6,685 bases of DNA from CAYLKS01 sp964384205 [NCBI: uncultured bacterium] (GCA_964384205.1 CAYLKS010000103.1:1-6685), one strand, 5' to 3'; shown: positions 1 to 6,198, numbered from the stretch's first letter. Translations and numbers: made by a program. The notes: generated from the letters alone by a model not told the origin.

Positions 1-212
1 TTCTATCTTTCAATCCTTCCTCTCCTTGAAAAAGGTATCTTTTTACCCATTTGCGGACTGTCTTTACTGTTGTATTGAATTCTCTTGCTGCTGGCTTATT
101 TCCATAAGCTAATGCATATTTGATTAATTTTTCTCTAATCGGTAAAATTATCTTTACTTTCTTTTAAGATTGTATAATATTTAATATTGGAGATAACTGT
201 TTTTTGAGTCAT
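1..212 (-). pseudogene. IS481-type transposase N-terminus, frameshifted and cut by the window edge
   Basis: The protein should cut and join the ends of its IS. From ATG at 212 it reads MTQKTVISNIKYYTILKE and hits TAG at 135-137 after 25 residues. One frame over, reading is open from 163 to the window edge and gives an intact helix-turn-helix region: IREKLIKYALAYGN, then PAAREFNTTVKTVRKWVKRY, then a GEEGLKDR-like stretch. That is the DNA-binding N-terminus expected of IS481-family transposases; the DDE catalytic core would lie outside. One extra base in the A-rich run around 155-164 explains the break: dropping one A rejoins the frames as ...ILKEVKIILPIREK... The start is secure because AAGGAGG lies five bases upstream. 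A sequencing error or a programmed +1 shift are alternatives, but no classical slippery site is evident. Family call fairly sure; inactivity probable. Confidence 0.72.
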
Positions 213-217
213 GGTAT

Positions 218-224
218 CCTCCTT
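218..224 (-). promoter_or_regulatory. Strong ribosome binding site of the IS transposase
   Basis: AAGGAGG on the minus strand sits five bases before the ATG at 212-210. It fixes the transposase start despite the early frameshift. Confidence 0.7.
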
Positions 225-252
225 GTTTTTTTTGTTTTAGGTTTTTTTTCGA

Positions 253-281
253 ATTATAAAACACAATTTTTTTTAATTTAA
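253..281 (-). promoter_or_regulatory. Possible promoter of the IS transposase
   Basis: Minus strand: a perfect TATAAT -10 box at 258-253. Seventeen bases upstream is a poor -35, TTAAAT (281-276). The position, about 40 bases before the transposase start, is right, but the weak -35 in very AT-rich DNA makes this tentative. Confidence 0.35.
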
Positions 282-300
282 GGGGGTACCATGTCCCTTA
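279..300 (-). repeat. Inverted repeat TAAGGG/CCCTTA inside the IS leader
   Basis: TAAGGG at 279-284 pairs with CCCTTA at 295-300 across a ten-base loop that contains the palindrome GGTACC. AT-rich flanks extend the match imperfectly. It lies between the IS end and the transposase promoter region. It could be a weak hairpin that blocks transcription or translation entering from outside, a common protection in insertion sequences, or a subterminal transposase-binding repeat. Function is inferred only. Confidence 0.45.
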
Positions 301-334
301 TTTTTCCAATGGGGGTGTCACAATTTACTTGACA

Positions 335-507
335 TTACCAAAAAAACTCAATAAAATTTCTTCTTTCGACATTATTTTCCGCTATTATAACATAAAAAAT
401 AAATACTATCATTTCTCTTGATGAATTTTTATAAAAAGCTATATCTTTAATCCCCAAATTTTATATTTCTAACAATATACCATATAGTAAAAAATCTAAC
501 AATTTCC
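335..507. other. Intergenic stretch between IS end and operon end, no clear gene
   Basis: This AT-rich stretch holds no convincing gene and no strong terminator hairpin for the operon that ends at 508. On the minus strand there are two small competing reading frames: 457-335 (TTG start, 40 codons, stop just before the IS) and 372-325 (ATG, 15 codons, stop inside the IS). A TATAAT box lies at 389-384. A 9-base direct repeat TCTAACAAT is at 468-476 and 495-503. These could be the remains of a gene interrupted by the IS, or chance. Confidence 0.5.
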
Positions 508-786
508 TTAAAATCTTATTTCAAATAAATTAAATTCATTTTTATAATCATCATAGTCAACTATAATATTATCAACATGTGCTAAGGAAGGGCCTCTTTT
601 AACTCTTTCTATAAACAAATCCAAATTAAAACTATCACCTTCTGCTACAATATACACACTACCATCTGGTAAATTTTTAACATATCCTGTAATTCCTAAA
701 GAAGTTGCTAATTTTTCAGTATAATACCTAAAACCAACACCCTGCACTCTGCCAAAAACTTTAATACTTGCTCTTTTATATTGCAT
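508..786 (-). CDS. acyP: Acylphosphatase
   Basis: Hydrolyses the carboxyl-phosphate bond of acyl phosphates such as acetyl phosphate or 1,3-bisphosphoglycerate; a small cytoplasmic enzyme of one ferredoxin-like domain. At 92 residues it has the family's usual full length. The phosphate-binding signature GRVQGVGFR is at residues 12-20, with catalytic Arg20. The second signature, GYVKNLPDGSV at 34-44, supplies catalytic Asn38, followed by the EGD turn at 49-51. The ATG directly follows the TAG of the upstream gene with no gap, and AGGAG lies eight bases ahead of it inside that gene, so the two are probably translationally coupled. It is the last gene of the operon. Family membership is certain; the physiological substrate is unknown, as for most bacterial members. 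Confidence 0.96.
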   Translation of the reverse strand: MQYKRASIKVFGRVQGVGFRYYTEKLATSLGITGYVKNLPDGSVYIVAEGDSFNLDLFIERVKRGPSLAHVDNIIVDYDDYKNEFNLFEIRF

Positions 787-1260
787 CTACAGTTCTCCTG
801 CTAATTTTGTAAAAATATTCACAAAACTATCAAAATCATTAAAATAATCAATTTTATCTGATATTTGATGTTCTTTCCATGAATAATATGCTATTATTTT
901 TTTATTAAACTGCAATGCATAAGCTATCTCAGATAAAGTTCCAAAACTCCCCTCAAAAGCAACAATAATATCATTAGTCATAGCAATTATAGAATTTCTG
1001 GCAACTCCTATACCAGTGGCAATTGGTATTGTTACATATTCATTGGCAAAATCAATATCAGAATCAGGTAAAATACCAACAGAAATTCCTCCTTTTTCAA
1101 ATACTCCTTTACAAGCATACTCCATTATACCACCTTTCCCACCACAAATAACAATAAATCCATTCTCCGCAAGATAACTGCCAATTTTATAGGCAAGTTC
1201 TAAAGAAAACGAACTTGCCTGCCTTCCACCAATAATTCCTATTTGTTTTTTTCTAAGCAT
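787..1260 (-). CDS. TIGR00725 family protein (SLOG/LOG-like Rossmann fold)
   Basis: A single Rossmann-like domain of 157 residues, full length for the TIGR00725 branch of the SLOG superfamily, related to LOG cytokinin phosphoribohydrolases and long annotated as lysine decarboxylase-like. The nucleotide-binding start GIIGGRQASSF is at 8-18, and CGGKGGIMEYACKG at 39-52 is the family's characteristic glycine loop. TGIGVARN at 82-89 carries the conserved Arg. GSFGTLSEIAYAL at 104-116 corresponds to the LOG GGxGTxxE motif with Glu111, here with Ser-Phe in place of the usual extra glycines. The family probably binds or hydrolyses a nucleotide, but no reaction is established for this branch, so none is claimed. 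It starts nine bases after the DUF1343 gene with only a weak ribosome site (AGAAGAAA) and abuts acyP. Confidence 0.9.
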   Translation of the reverse strand: MLRKKQIGIIGGRQASSFSLELAYKIGSYLAENGFIVICGGKGGIMEYACKGVFEKGGISVGILPDSDIDFANEYVTIPIATGIGVARNSIIAMTNDIIVAFEGSFGTLSEIAYALQFNKKIIAYYSWKEHQISDKIDYFNDFDSFVNIFTKLAGEL

Positions 1261-1269
1261 ATATTTCTT

Positions 1270-2508
1270 CTAATCATATAATAAATATTTCTTTCTTTTC
1301 TCTTTAAATTTTTTCAAATCCTTTTTATATTCTTCAATAAATTTATTAAGGGGAACTTTGTCTTTCAAATATTTACGAATCTTAGCAGTTCCCATAGCCT
1401 TTTCAAACATATCTTTTGAACCAGTTTTATCAATCTTGAAAAAATTCTTTTCTGGGTACAATTTTTGAATAGCATCTATAATATTAATTTGAACTGTATA
1501 CGGTAAAAATTTCTTAGTATCTGTAATAATAATCTGAACACCAGAACAAGATTTCCCTTTAAAACGACCATAATATGGCTTAAAAGACAGTGGCCTGAAA
1601 AAAACACCTTCTAAATTTCTACTATTTAATTCTGCTGCTAATTTATCACCATCAATAGAATCACTCCCGATCAATTCAAAGGGTAAAGTATATCCAACAC
1701 CCTCGGAAAGAGTTCCAAGCTCACCAATCCCACCAGTTGTAGCGCAATAATAAGATGTCTCCCATCGTGGTATATGAGGTGATGGTGGAATCCACAATAA
1801 TCCGGTATCTTTATATTCCATATTATGTGAATAGCCTTCCATTTTTATAACTCTCAATTTACAATTTATTTTAAATTCTTCATTAAAAAATCTTGCTAAT
1901 TCTCCAACTGTCATTCCATAAACATAAGGTATAGGGTAAAGTCCAATAAATGAACTAAACTCTGGCTCTAATATATTACCATCAACTAAATTTCCATTCA
2001 TAGGGATAGGCCTGTCGAGTACTACAAATTCAATGTTATTTTCAGCTGCAGCCTCCATTGCATAAGCCATTGTGTAAATATAAGTATATGGTCTAATACC
2101 TATATCTTGAATATCATAAAAAATAACATCCACATCTTTTAACATTTCTTTCGATGGTTTTCTATTTTTCCCATACAAACTATATATAGGCACACCCGTT
2201 TTATTATCTTTATTATCATCAACATGTTCTCCTGCTGTATAATTACCTCTAAGTCCATGTTCAGGCCCAAATAATTTTATCAACTTCGGATCCTTCAACT
2301 CATATAAAGCATCTATTGTAGATTTCAAATCAGAAGTCATTCCTGTAGGATTTGTGATTAATGCTATTTTTTTTCCCTTATATTCTGATACATATTTTTT
2401 TAAAAAAACATCTATTCCTGGTAAAACATTAGTATCTGCAAAAGACATTAGATGGCTCCATTTAAAAAATAAAAACAAAAAAATAATTACATAAAAATTT
2501 TTCCTCAT
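1270..2508 (-). CDS. Secreted DUF1343 protein, NamZ-type exo-beta-N-acetylmuramidase family
   Basis: Characterised members (NamZ, CAZy GH171) remove MurNAc from the non-reducing end of peptidoglycan fragments, so a role in wall turnover or recycling is likely. I choose the internal ATG at 2508 (412 residues). The ATG at 2520 gives four extra residues, but its second and third codons are themselves the GGAGG ribosome site of the 2508 start, and nothing precedes it. Residues 1-24 form a signal peptide: RK, a hydrophobic run, then SFA before Asp25; no lipobox Cys. The N-terminal domain shows TNPTG at 52-56 and FGPEHGL at 80-86, with Glu83 the likely catalytic acid by family analogy. YDIQDIG at 131-137 and LDRP at 164-167 follow. 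The SPHIPRWETSYY and GELGTLSEGVGYTLPFEL segments (about 243-279) mark one DUF1343 sub-group. It lies 18 bases after the epimerase gene. Family call firm; exact substrate inferred. Confidence 0.9.
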   Translation of the reverse strand: MRKNFYVIIFLFLFFKWSHLMSFADTNVLPGIDVFLKKYVSEYKGKKIALITNPTGMTSDLKSTIDALYELKDPKLIKLFGPEHGLRGNYTAGEHVDDNKDNKTGVPIYSLYGKNRKPSKEMLKDVDVIFYDIQDIGIRPYTYIYTMAYAMEAAAENNIEFVVLDRPIPMNGNLVDGNILEPEFSSFIGLYPIPYVYGMTVGELARFFNEEFKINCKLRVIKMEGYSHNMEYKDTGLLWIPPSPHIPRWETSYYCATTGGIGELGTLSEGVGYTLPFELIGSDSIDGDKLAAELNSRNLEGVFFRPLSFKPYYGRFKGKSCSGVQIIITDTKKFLPYTVQINIIDAIQKLYPEKNFFKIDKTGSKDMFEKAMGTAKIRKYLKDKVPLNKFIEEYKKDLKKFKEKRKKYLLYD

Positions 2509-2512
2509 ATCT

Positions 2513-2518
2513 CCTCCC
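2513..2518 (-). promoter_or_regulatory. Ribosome binding site that decides the DUF1343 start
   Basis: GGGAGG on the minus strand, four bases before the ATG at 2508-2506. It overlaps codons 1-3 of the longer reading frame starting at 2520, which argues that the longer start is not used. It also places the first Met directly before the Arg-Lys of a normal signal peptide. Confidence 0.7.
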
Positions 2519-2526
2519 ATTTGTAA

Positions 2527-3483
2527 TTAAACATTATAATACTCTTTGTACCAATTTATAAAATTTTTGACTCCCTGTTCTATTGACACCTTAGGCTCAA
2601 AACCTAATAATTGCCTGCTGTGTTCAATATCTGCAAAACTTTCAACCACATCACCAGGCTGTAATGGTAGTAATTCTTTTGATGCTTTTCTACCTAAATT
2701 TTCCTCAATCAATGAGATAAAATATAATAATTCCACACTTCTGTGATTCCCAAGGTTAAAAATTTCATATAAATAAGCCTTCTCCAATGCAGCTACCACT
2801 CCATTTACAATATCATCAATATAGGTAAAATCTCTTTTCATTTTTCCATAATTAAAAACCTTTATGGGCCTATTTTCCAGTATTGCTTTAGTAAATAAAA
2901 ATAACGCCATATCAGGCCTACCCCATGGCCCATAAACAGTAAAAAAACGAAGTCCAGTAGTAGGCAATTTATACAAATGGCTATATGTATGTGCAATTAA
3001 TTCATTCGATTTTTTACTTGCTGCATATAATGAAATGGGATGATCTACTCTATCTTCTACAGAGAAAGGAATTTTTTCATTTTTTCCATATACAGAAGAA
3101 GATGAAGCATATACAAAATTTTTTATTTTAAATTGCTTGGATAATTCTATCATATTAAAAAAACCAACAATATTACTTTGAATATAATCTTCAGGATGAG
3201 TCAAAGAATGACGAACACCGGCTTGGGCAGCTAAATTACAAACTTTATCAGGTTTTTGTTCCTCAAAAATTTTCTTAACATTATCAAATATAGCTATATC
3301 TTCTTTATAAAAAACAAAATTTTCAAAATCCTTTAAAATATTCAATCTATCATTTTTAATTTTTATATCATCATAATTATTAATATTATCTATGCCAATA
3401 ACAAAATATCCCATCTTAAGCAACCTCAATGAAAGATGAAAGCCGATAAAACCAGCACATCCTGTGACAATAATTTTTTCCAT
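2527..3483 (-). CDS. NAD-dependent nucleotide-sugar epimerase, UDP-glucuronate 4-epimerase type
   Basis: An extended short-chain dehydrogenase/reductase that most likely inverts C4 of a UDP-sugar, with UDP-glucuronate to UDP-galacturonate the best guess. At 318 residues it is full length. The NAD-binding motif TGCAGFIG is at 7-14, and Asp32 ends the second strand (GIDNINNYDD). AAQAGVRHSL at 85-94 and the following PEDYIQSN are typical of the UDP-glucuronate epimerase branch. The catalytic set is Ser128/129 (ASSSSVYG), Tyr153 and Lys157 (YAASK). RFFTVYGPWGRPDMA and RDFTYIDDIV lie in the substrate-binding half. AAAGGG six bases upstream sets the start, 12 bases after the kinase gene. The product would feed capsule, O-antigen or other surface polysaccharide. 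Fold and reaction class are certain; the precise sugar is inferred and UDP-glucose 4-epimerase is the alternative. Confidence 0.9.
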   Translation of the reverse strand: MEKIIVTGCAGFIGFHLSLRLLKMGYFVIGIDNINNYDDIKIKNDRLNILKDFENFVFYKEDIAIFDNVKKIFEEQKPDKVCNLAAQAGVRHSLTHPEDYIQSNIVGFFNMIELSKQFKIKNFVYASSSSVYGKNEKIPFSVEDRVDHPISLYAASKKSNELIAHTYSHLYKLPTTGLRFFTVYGPWGRPDMALFLFTKAILENRPIKVFNYGKMKRDFTYIDDIVNGVVAALEKAYLYEIFNLGNHRSVELLYFISLIEENLGRKASKELLPLQPGDVVESFADIEHSRQLLGFEPKVSIEQGVKNFINWYKEYYNV

Positions 3484-3495
3484 CTTGCACCCTTT

Positions 3496-4146
3496 CTATG
3501 AATTAATTAAGTTATAATAAAGTCCTGTATTATTCAAAATATTATCAACTTTATCCAATATAAAATCTCTATCTTCTTCTGAATTAACAAAATCTATATC
3601 TGAAGTATCTATTTTTACAACTTTCGATAAAGTAAAATATTTAAAAAACAAATCATAACTATAAATCAAAGATTTTAAATAATCTTTTTTTATATTCTTT
3701 TCAAAATCTCTGTTCCTTTTTTTTATCCTTTCACTTAATACATCCATATTAGCATACAGATAAATTATTATATCAGGTGAAATTATATCTTTTTCAAATG
3801 CTTTATACATTTTATTATAAATTAATAAATCATTATCGGAAAGATTCATATATGCAAAAATTTTATCTTTATAAAAAGTATAATCTGCAATAATAAATGA
3901 ATGGAATAATGAAAATTCCTGAATATCTGAAATCTGCTGTTTATACCTATTAATCAAAAAAAATACTTGAGTATGAAAGGCATTTTTTTCTATATCATCA
4001 TAAAATTCCTTTAAAAAAGGATTATCATAATATTGTTCCAAAATCAATTCACCATTATATTTTTTAGCTATGAGTTTTGCAAGACTTGTCTTACCAACTC
4101 CAATAGGGCCTTCAATTGCAATATATTTATACTTTTCTATATTCAT
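3496..4146 (-). CDS. Deoxynucleoside kinase (dAK/dCK/dGK family)
   Basis: Phosphorylates deoxynucleosides with ATP for the salvage pathway, in the cytoplasm; which base it prefers cannot be read from the sequence. At 216 residues it is full length for the family. The P-loop GPIGVGKTS is at 13-21. Glu37 (LILEQYYDNPF) fits the conserved acidic residue near the sugar, and QVFFLINRYKQ at 60-70 the substrate helix. The usual DRS motif is replaced by ADYTFYKDKIFA at 87-98, keeping the Asp (Asp88) but not the Arg; I recall this form in several bacterial homologues. The lid arginines lie in ERIKKRNRDFE (139-149). Its ATG overlaps the folK stop by four bases (ATGA) with only a weak ribosome site, so translation is probably coupled. 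Linkage of folK to a deoxynucleoside kinase is known from other phyla. Confidence 0.92.
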   Translation of the reverse strand: MNIEKYKYIAIEGPIGVGKTSLAKLIAKKYNGELILEQYYDNPFLKEFYDDIEKNAFHTQVFFLINRYKQQISDIQEFSLFHSFIIADYTFYKDKIFAYMNLSDNDLLIYNKMYKAFEKDIISPDIIIYLYANMDVLSERIKKRNRDFEKNIKKDYLKSLIYSYDLFFKYFTLSKVVKIDTSDIDFVNSEEDRDFILDKVDNILNNTGLYYNLINS

Positions 4147-4643
4147 ATAGCAATCCAGTCATTTATATTTAATTTTTCTATATAACAATCAAAATTTTTA
4201 TTCTCTAAATAAGTTCTAAGCTCAATACCTATCTCTGGCAATTTAATATTTGGTAAAATTTCCGCCATTGGATACAATACAAAATTTCTATTTAAATAAT
4301 CTGGGTGAGGTATTTTTAAATTTGTAAATTCATACTTTGAATAATTAAAAAACACAATATCTATATCAATTATTCTGGGGCCATTTCTAAATATCTTTTT
4401 TCTACCCATTTTTTTCTCAATATTTTTAACAAACATCAATAATTCTTCTGGAAAAAAATTTGTATAACCTGCCACAACACAATTATAAAAATAATCTTGT
4501 TCCTCAAAGTACATAGGTTCTGATTTATAAATAGAAGAAATCTTATATATTTCTATCTTTTCTTTTAAAAATTCTATAGCATCAACCAAGTTCTGGACTT
4601 TGTTCCCAACATTTGTTCCTAATGACAATATAATATCATTCAT
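4143..4643 (-). CDS. folK: 2-amino-4-hydroxy-6-hydroxymethyldihydropteridine pyrophosphokinase (HPPK)
   Basis: Transfers pyrophosphate from ATP to 6-hydroxymethyl-7,8-dihydropterin, making the substrate for dihydropteroate synthase in folate synthesis. It is one domain of 166 residues, normal for a stand-alone HPPK. LSLGTNVGNK at 6-15 is the N-terminal signature, and SSIYKSEP at 36-43 leads to the pterin pocket. IEKKMGRKKIFRNGPR (75-90) followed by IIDIDIVFF contains the HPPK signature, with Asp93 and Asp95 as the magnesium ligands. IPHPDYLNRNFVL at 111-123 provides the conserved HP and Arg119. It overlaps both neighbours by four bases (ATGA at each junction), so folB, folK and the kinase gene are probably translated in series. 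Nothing is missing; identification is firm. Confidence 0.97.
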   Translation of the reverse strand: MNDIILSLGTNVGNKVQNLVDAIEFLKEKIEIYKISSIYKSEPMYFEEQDYFYNCVVAGYTNFFPEELLMFVKNIEKKMGRKKIFRNGPRIIDIDIVFFNYSKYEFTNLKIPHPDYLNRNFVLYPMAEILPNIKLPEIGIELRTYLENKNFDCYIEKLNINDWIAI

Positions 4644-5008
4644 TTTTCAAATGGATATGTTAAAATAAATTCCACACTTTGCAAATCAGCATTGACAGGG
4701 ATTTTTTCTTTTTTAATAGAAACTACTAATTTTATAATATTATTATATTTCGATATAATATTATTTACTAATGTATAAGCAAGTTGTTCTATAAGATGAC
4801 ATTGTGTTGTCTCAACAATCTCCTTGGTAATTTTGTATATTTCAACATAATTAATAGTATTTTCAATCTTATCTGTTGTACATGCTAATTCAGCATCAAA
4901 ATATATCTCCATATTAATATAATAAACCTGCCCCAAATCTCTTTCAGCAGGATGAGTGCCATGATATCCATAAGCTTTAATATCATTAATTTTTAGCTTT
5001 CCTATCAT
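4640..5008 (-). CDS. folB: Dihydroneopterin aldolase
   Basis: Cleaves 7,8-dihydroneopterin to 6-hydroxymethyl-7,8-dihydropterin and glycolaldehyde, the step just before FolK. At 122 residues it is a normal-length T-fold protein that would form a homo-octamer. The signature AYGYHGTHPAERDLGQ is at 12-27, with Glu22 of the active-site loop. NYVEIY at 53-58 and LIEQLAY at 72-78 follow, the latter with pterin-binding Glu74. The catalytic Lys is most likely Lys102 in IKKEKIP, although Lys99 or Lys100 cannot be excluded by eye. The usual KPNAPIPG-like loop is replaced by KIPVNADLQSVEF, a shorter, less typical form. The start lies inside the upstream gene (23-base overlap), with AGGAAAGAAG just ahead. 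Confident call. Confidence 0.95.
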   Translation of the reverse strand: MIGKLKINDIKAYGYHGTHPAERDLGQVYYINMEIYFDAELACTTDKIENTINYVEIYKITKEIVETTQCHLIEQLAYTLVNNIISKYNNIIKLVVSIKKEKIPVNADLQSVEFILTYPFEK

Positions 5009-6173
5009 TATCTTCTTTCCTATGTTTTTTAAATTTCATTGGAATCCATAAATCTTCAATTCGTCTAAAAGTCTCAATAAAATTCTCTTTACTTATACCA
5101 AGATTTATTACAAAAAATCCTTCTCCATATTCTCCATACAATGTACCAGGAATCACCTGAATATTCAAATTTCTCAAAAAAGAAACATATATTCCATCAG
5201 CAGAATATCCTGCCGGCACTTTTATCCATAAAAAGTTGCCTCCTGCAGGTTTATAATAAAACCATGACCATTGATTCAATTTTTCTATTGCAAATTCTAA
5301 ATTTGTCTTTACTGTGTTCATAAAATTTTCTCTAATAGACTCAAAGTTATTTAAATAAAAATTCGCAAGATTTAAAGAATAAAAATCAAAAGTAAAATCT
5401 GTTTTTCTAACAAAATTATTTATATAATTAGAAATCTCTTTATTACAAATTATAAATGATGGTGAAAATTTCGAATTTCCAACCTTAAATGATATTATTT
5501 CAAGAAAATAATTCATATACTTTTTTTCTTTTAAAAATGTCATTGGCTCATTATTTTCAAATAAAAATAAATTACCAGAAGCCTCATTTACCACCAATAT
5601 ATTCATTTTTTTTGCAAAATTATATAATTCTTTTATATAAAAATCATCCATAACTGCGCCAATAGGTTCATGCGGATAATTTATAAAGAACATAGCAGAA
5701 TTTATTAAAAAATTTGACATAATATAAGATAAATTAGGTAAATAATAATATCTTTGTAATAATGGTACTTTTACAATTTTTGCATCTGTTAACAATGCTA
5801 TATTTCTATAAATAGGATTAATTGGATCCGATAAAAGCAATACATCTTCAGAATCAAGAAATGTAAAAAATAAAGATTTTAATAAATCAGAATAAGATGA
5901 GAAAAATAAAACTTCTACTTCTTCTCGAAAACTAATATTATATTTTTTTTCAAACCATTTTATAAACCAATCTACTATTGTACTTTCTTTTATATCTATA
6001 AAACTCAAATTAGCATTATGTACAATAAAATCATCTCCTATAGAAGAAGGACAATGAGAAATTAATGGTAATTTTTTATTTATCAACTTTATTTTATTTT
6101 CTTCTTCCCCATCTAATACCGGCAATAATTTATACAACCTATCAGATTTATCAAATATTAATTTTCTAAACAT
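4986..6173 (-). CDS. Aminotransferase-fold (DapL-like) protein with altered PLP site, possible pseudoenzyme
   Basis: First gene of the operon, 395 residues, full length for class I/II aminotransferases. The framework matches LL-diaminopimelate aminotransferase-type enzymes: LLLSDPINPIYRN at 112-124, INYPHEPIGAV at 164-174, VVNEASGNLFLF at 194-205, KVPAGYSADG at 318-327 and PGTLYGEYGEGF at 342-353. By my alignment the active-site residues differ. The GSKEG phosphate loop is SSYSD (92-96), Tyr of DPGYP is Asn119, and Asn of NNPTG is Glu169. The PLP-ring Asp is Glu197 and its partner Tyr is Gly200. The SLSK lysine region reads ISFKVGNSKF (227-236), with Lys230 out of register; the Arg after it is Ser237, and the carboxylate-binding Arg is Val355. 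There is no stop or frameshift, so it is kept under selection. AGGA lies seven bases before the ATG. It overlaps folB by 23 bases. Function unknown; ordinary transamination is doubtful. Confidence 0.85.
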   Translation of the reverse strand: MFRKLIFDKSDRLYKLLPVLDGEEENKIKLINKKLPLISHCPSSIGDDFIVHNANLSFIDIKESTIVDWFIKWFEKKYNISFREEVEVLFFSSYSDLLKSLFFTFLDSEDVLLLSDPINPIYRNIALLTDAKIVKVPLLQRYYYLPNLSYIMSNFLINSAMFFINYPHEPIGAVMDDFYIKELYNFAKKMNILVVNEASGNLFLFENNEPMTFLKEKKYMNYFLEIISFKVGNSKFSPSFIICNKEISNYINNFVRKTDFTFDFYSLNLANFYLNNFESIRENFMNTVKTNLEFAIEKLNQWSWFYYKPAGGNFLWIKVPAGYSADGIYVSFLRNLNIQVIPGTLYGEYGEGFFVINLGISKENFIETFRRIEDLWIPMKFKKHRKEDNDRKAKN

Positions 6174-6198
6174 AAAAATATCCTATTATTTTTTGTTA

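Larger units (their letters stand above)
1..334 (-). mobile_element. IS481-type insertion sequence, one end only
   Basis: This is the transposase-start end of an insertion sequence; the rest lies left of the window. Read on the minus strand, the outer end begins at 334 with TGTCAAGTAAATTG and then TGACACCCCC. This gives the inverted pair TGTCA/TGACA (330-334 and 316-320) with nine bases between, typical of the terminal region where transposase binds. A leader of about 120 bases follows, then a strong ribosome site and the transposase start at 212. The outer boundary at 334 is inferred from the TGTCA end. The opposite end and the target duplication are not visible, so the exact boundary is unproven. 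The family call rests on the encoded helix-turn-helix region. The element is oriented so that the operon to its right reads into it. Confidence 0.75.

Noticed and set aside
431-447. AAAG...CTTT hairpin with a T run as operon terminator
   Set aside because: The stem is only about four pairs and AT-rich, too weak to call.
468-503. Direct repeat TCTAACAAT as a possible CRISPR or attachment site
   Set aside because: Only two 9-base copies in AT-rich DNA, with no third copy, integrase or cas gene nearby; chance is the simplest explanation.
787-1260. Lysine decarboxylase
   Set aside because: That old label came from a misannotation of the LOG/SLOG fold; the glycine-loop and GxFGTLSE motifs indicate a nucleotide-binding Rossmann protein, not a PLP decarboxylase.
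2546-2746. Plus-strand open frame of 66 codons
   Set aside because: It lies entirely within the epimerase gene on the other strand, has no ribosome site and an unstructured, Ser/Cys/Leu-rich product; it is a shadow frame.
5141-5323. Plus-strand open frame of 60 codons
   Set aside because: It is antisense to the aminotransferase-like gene, whose motifs run unbroken through this stretch; no ribosome site or promoter.
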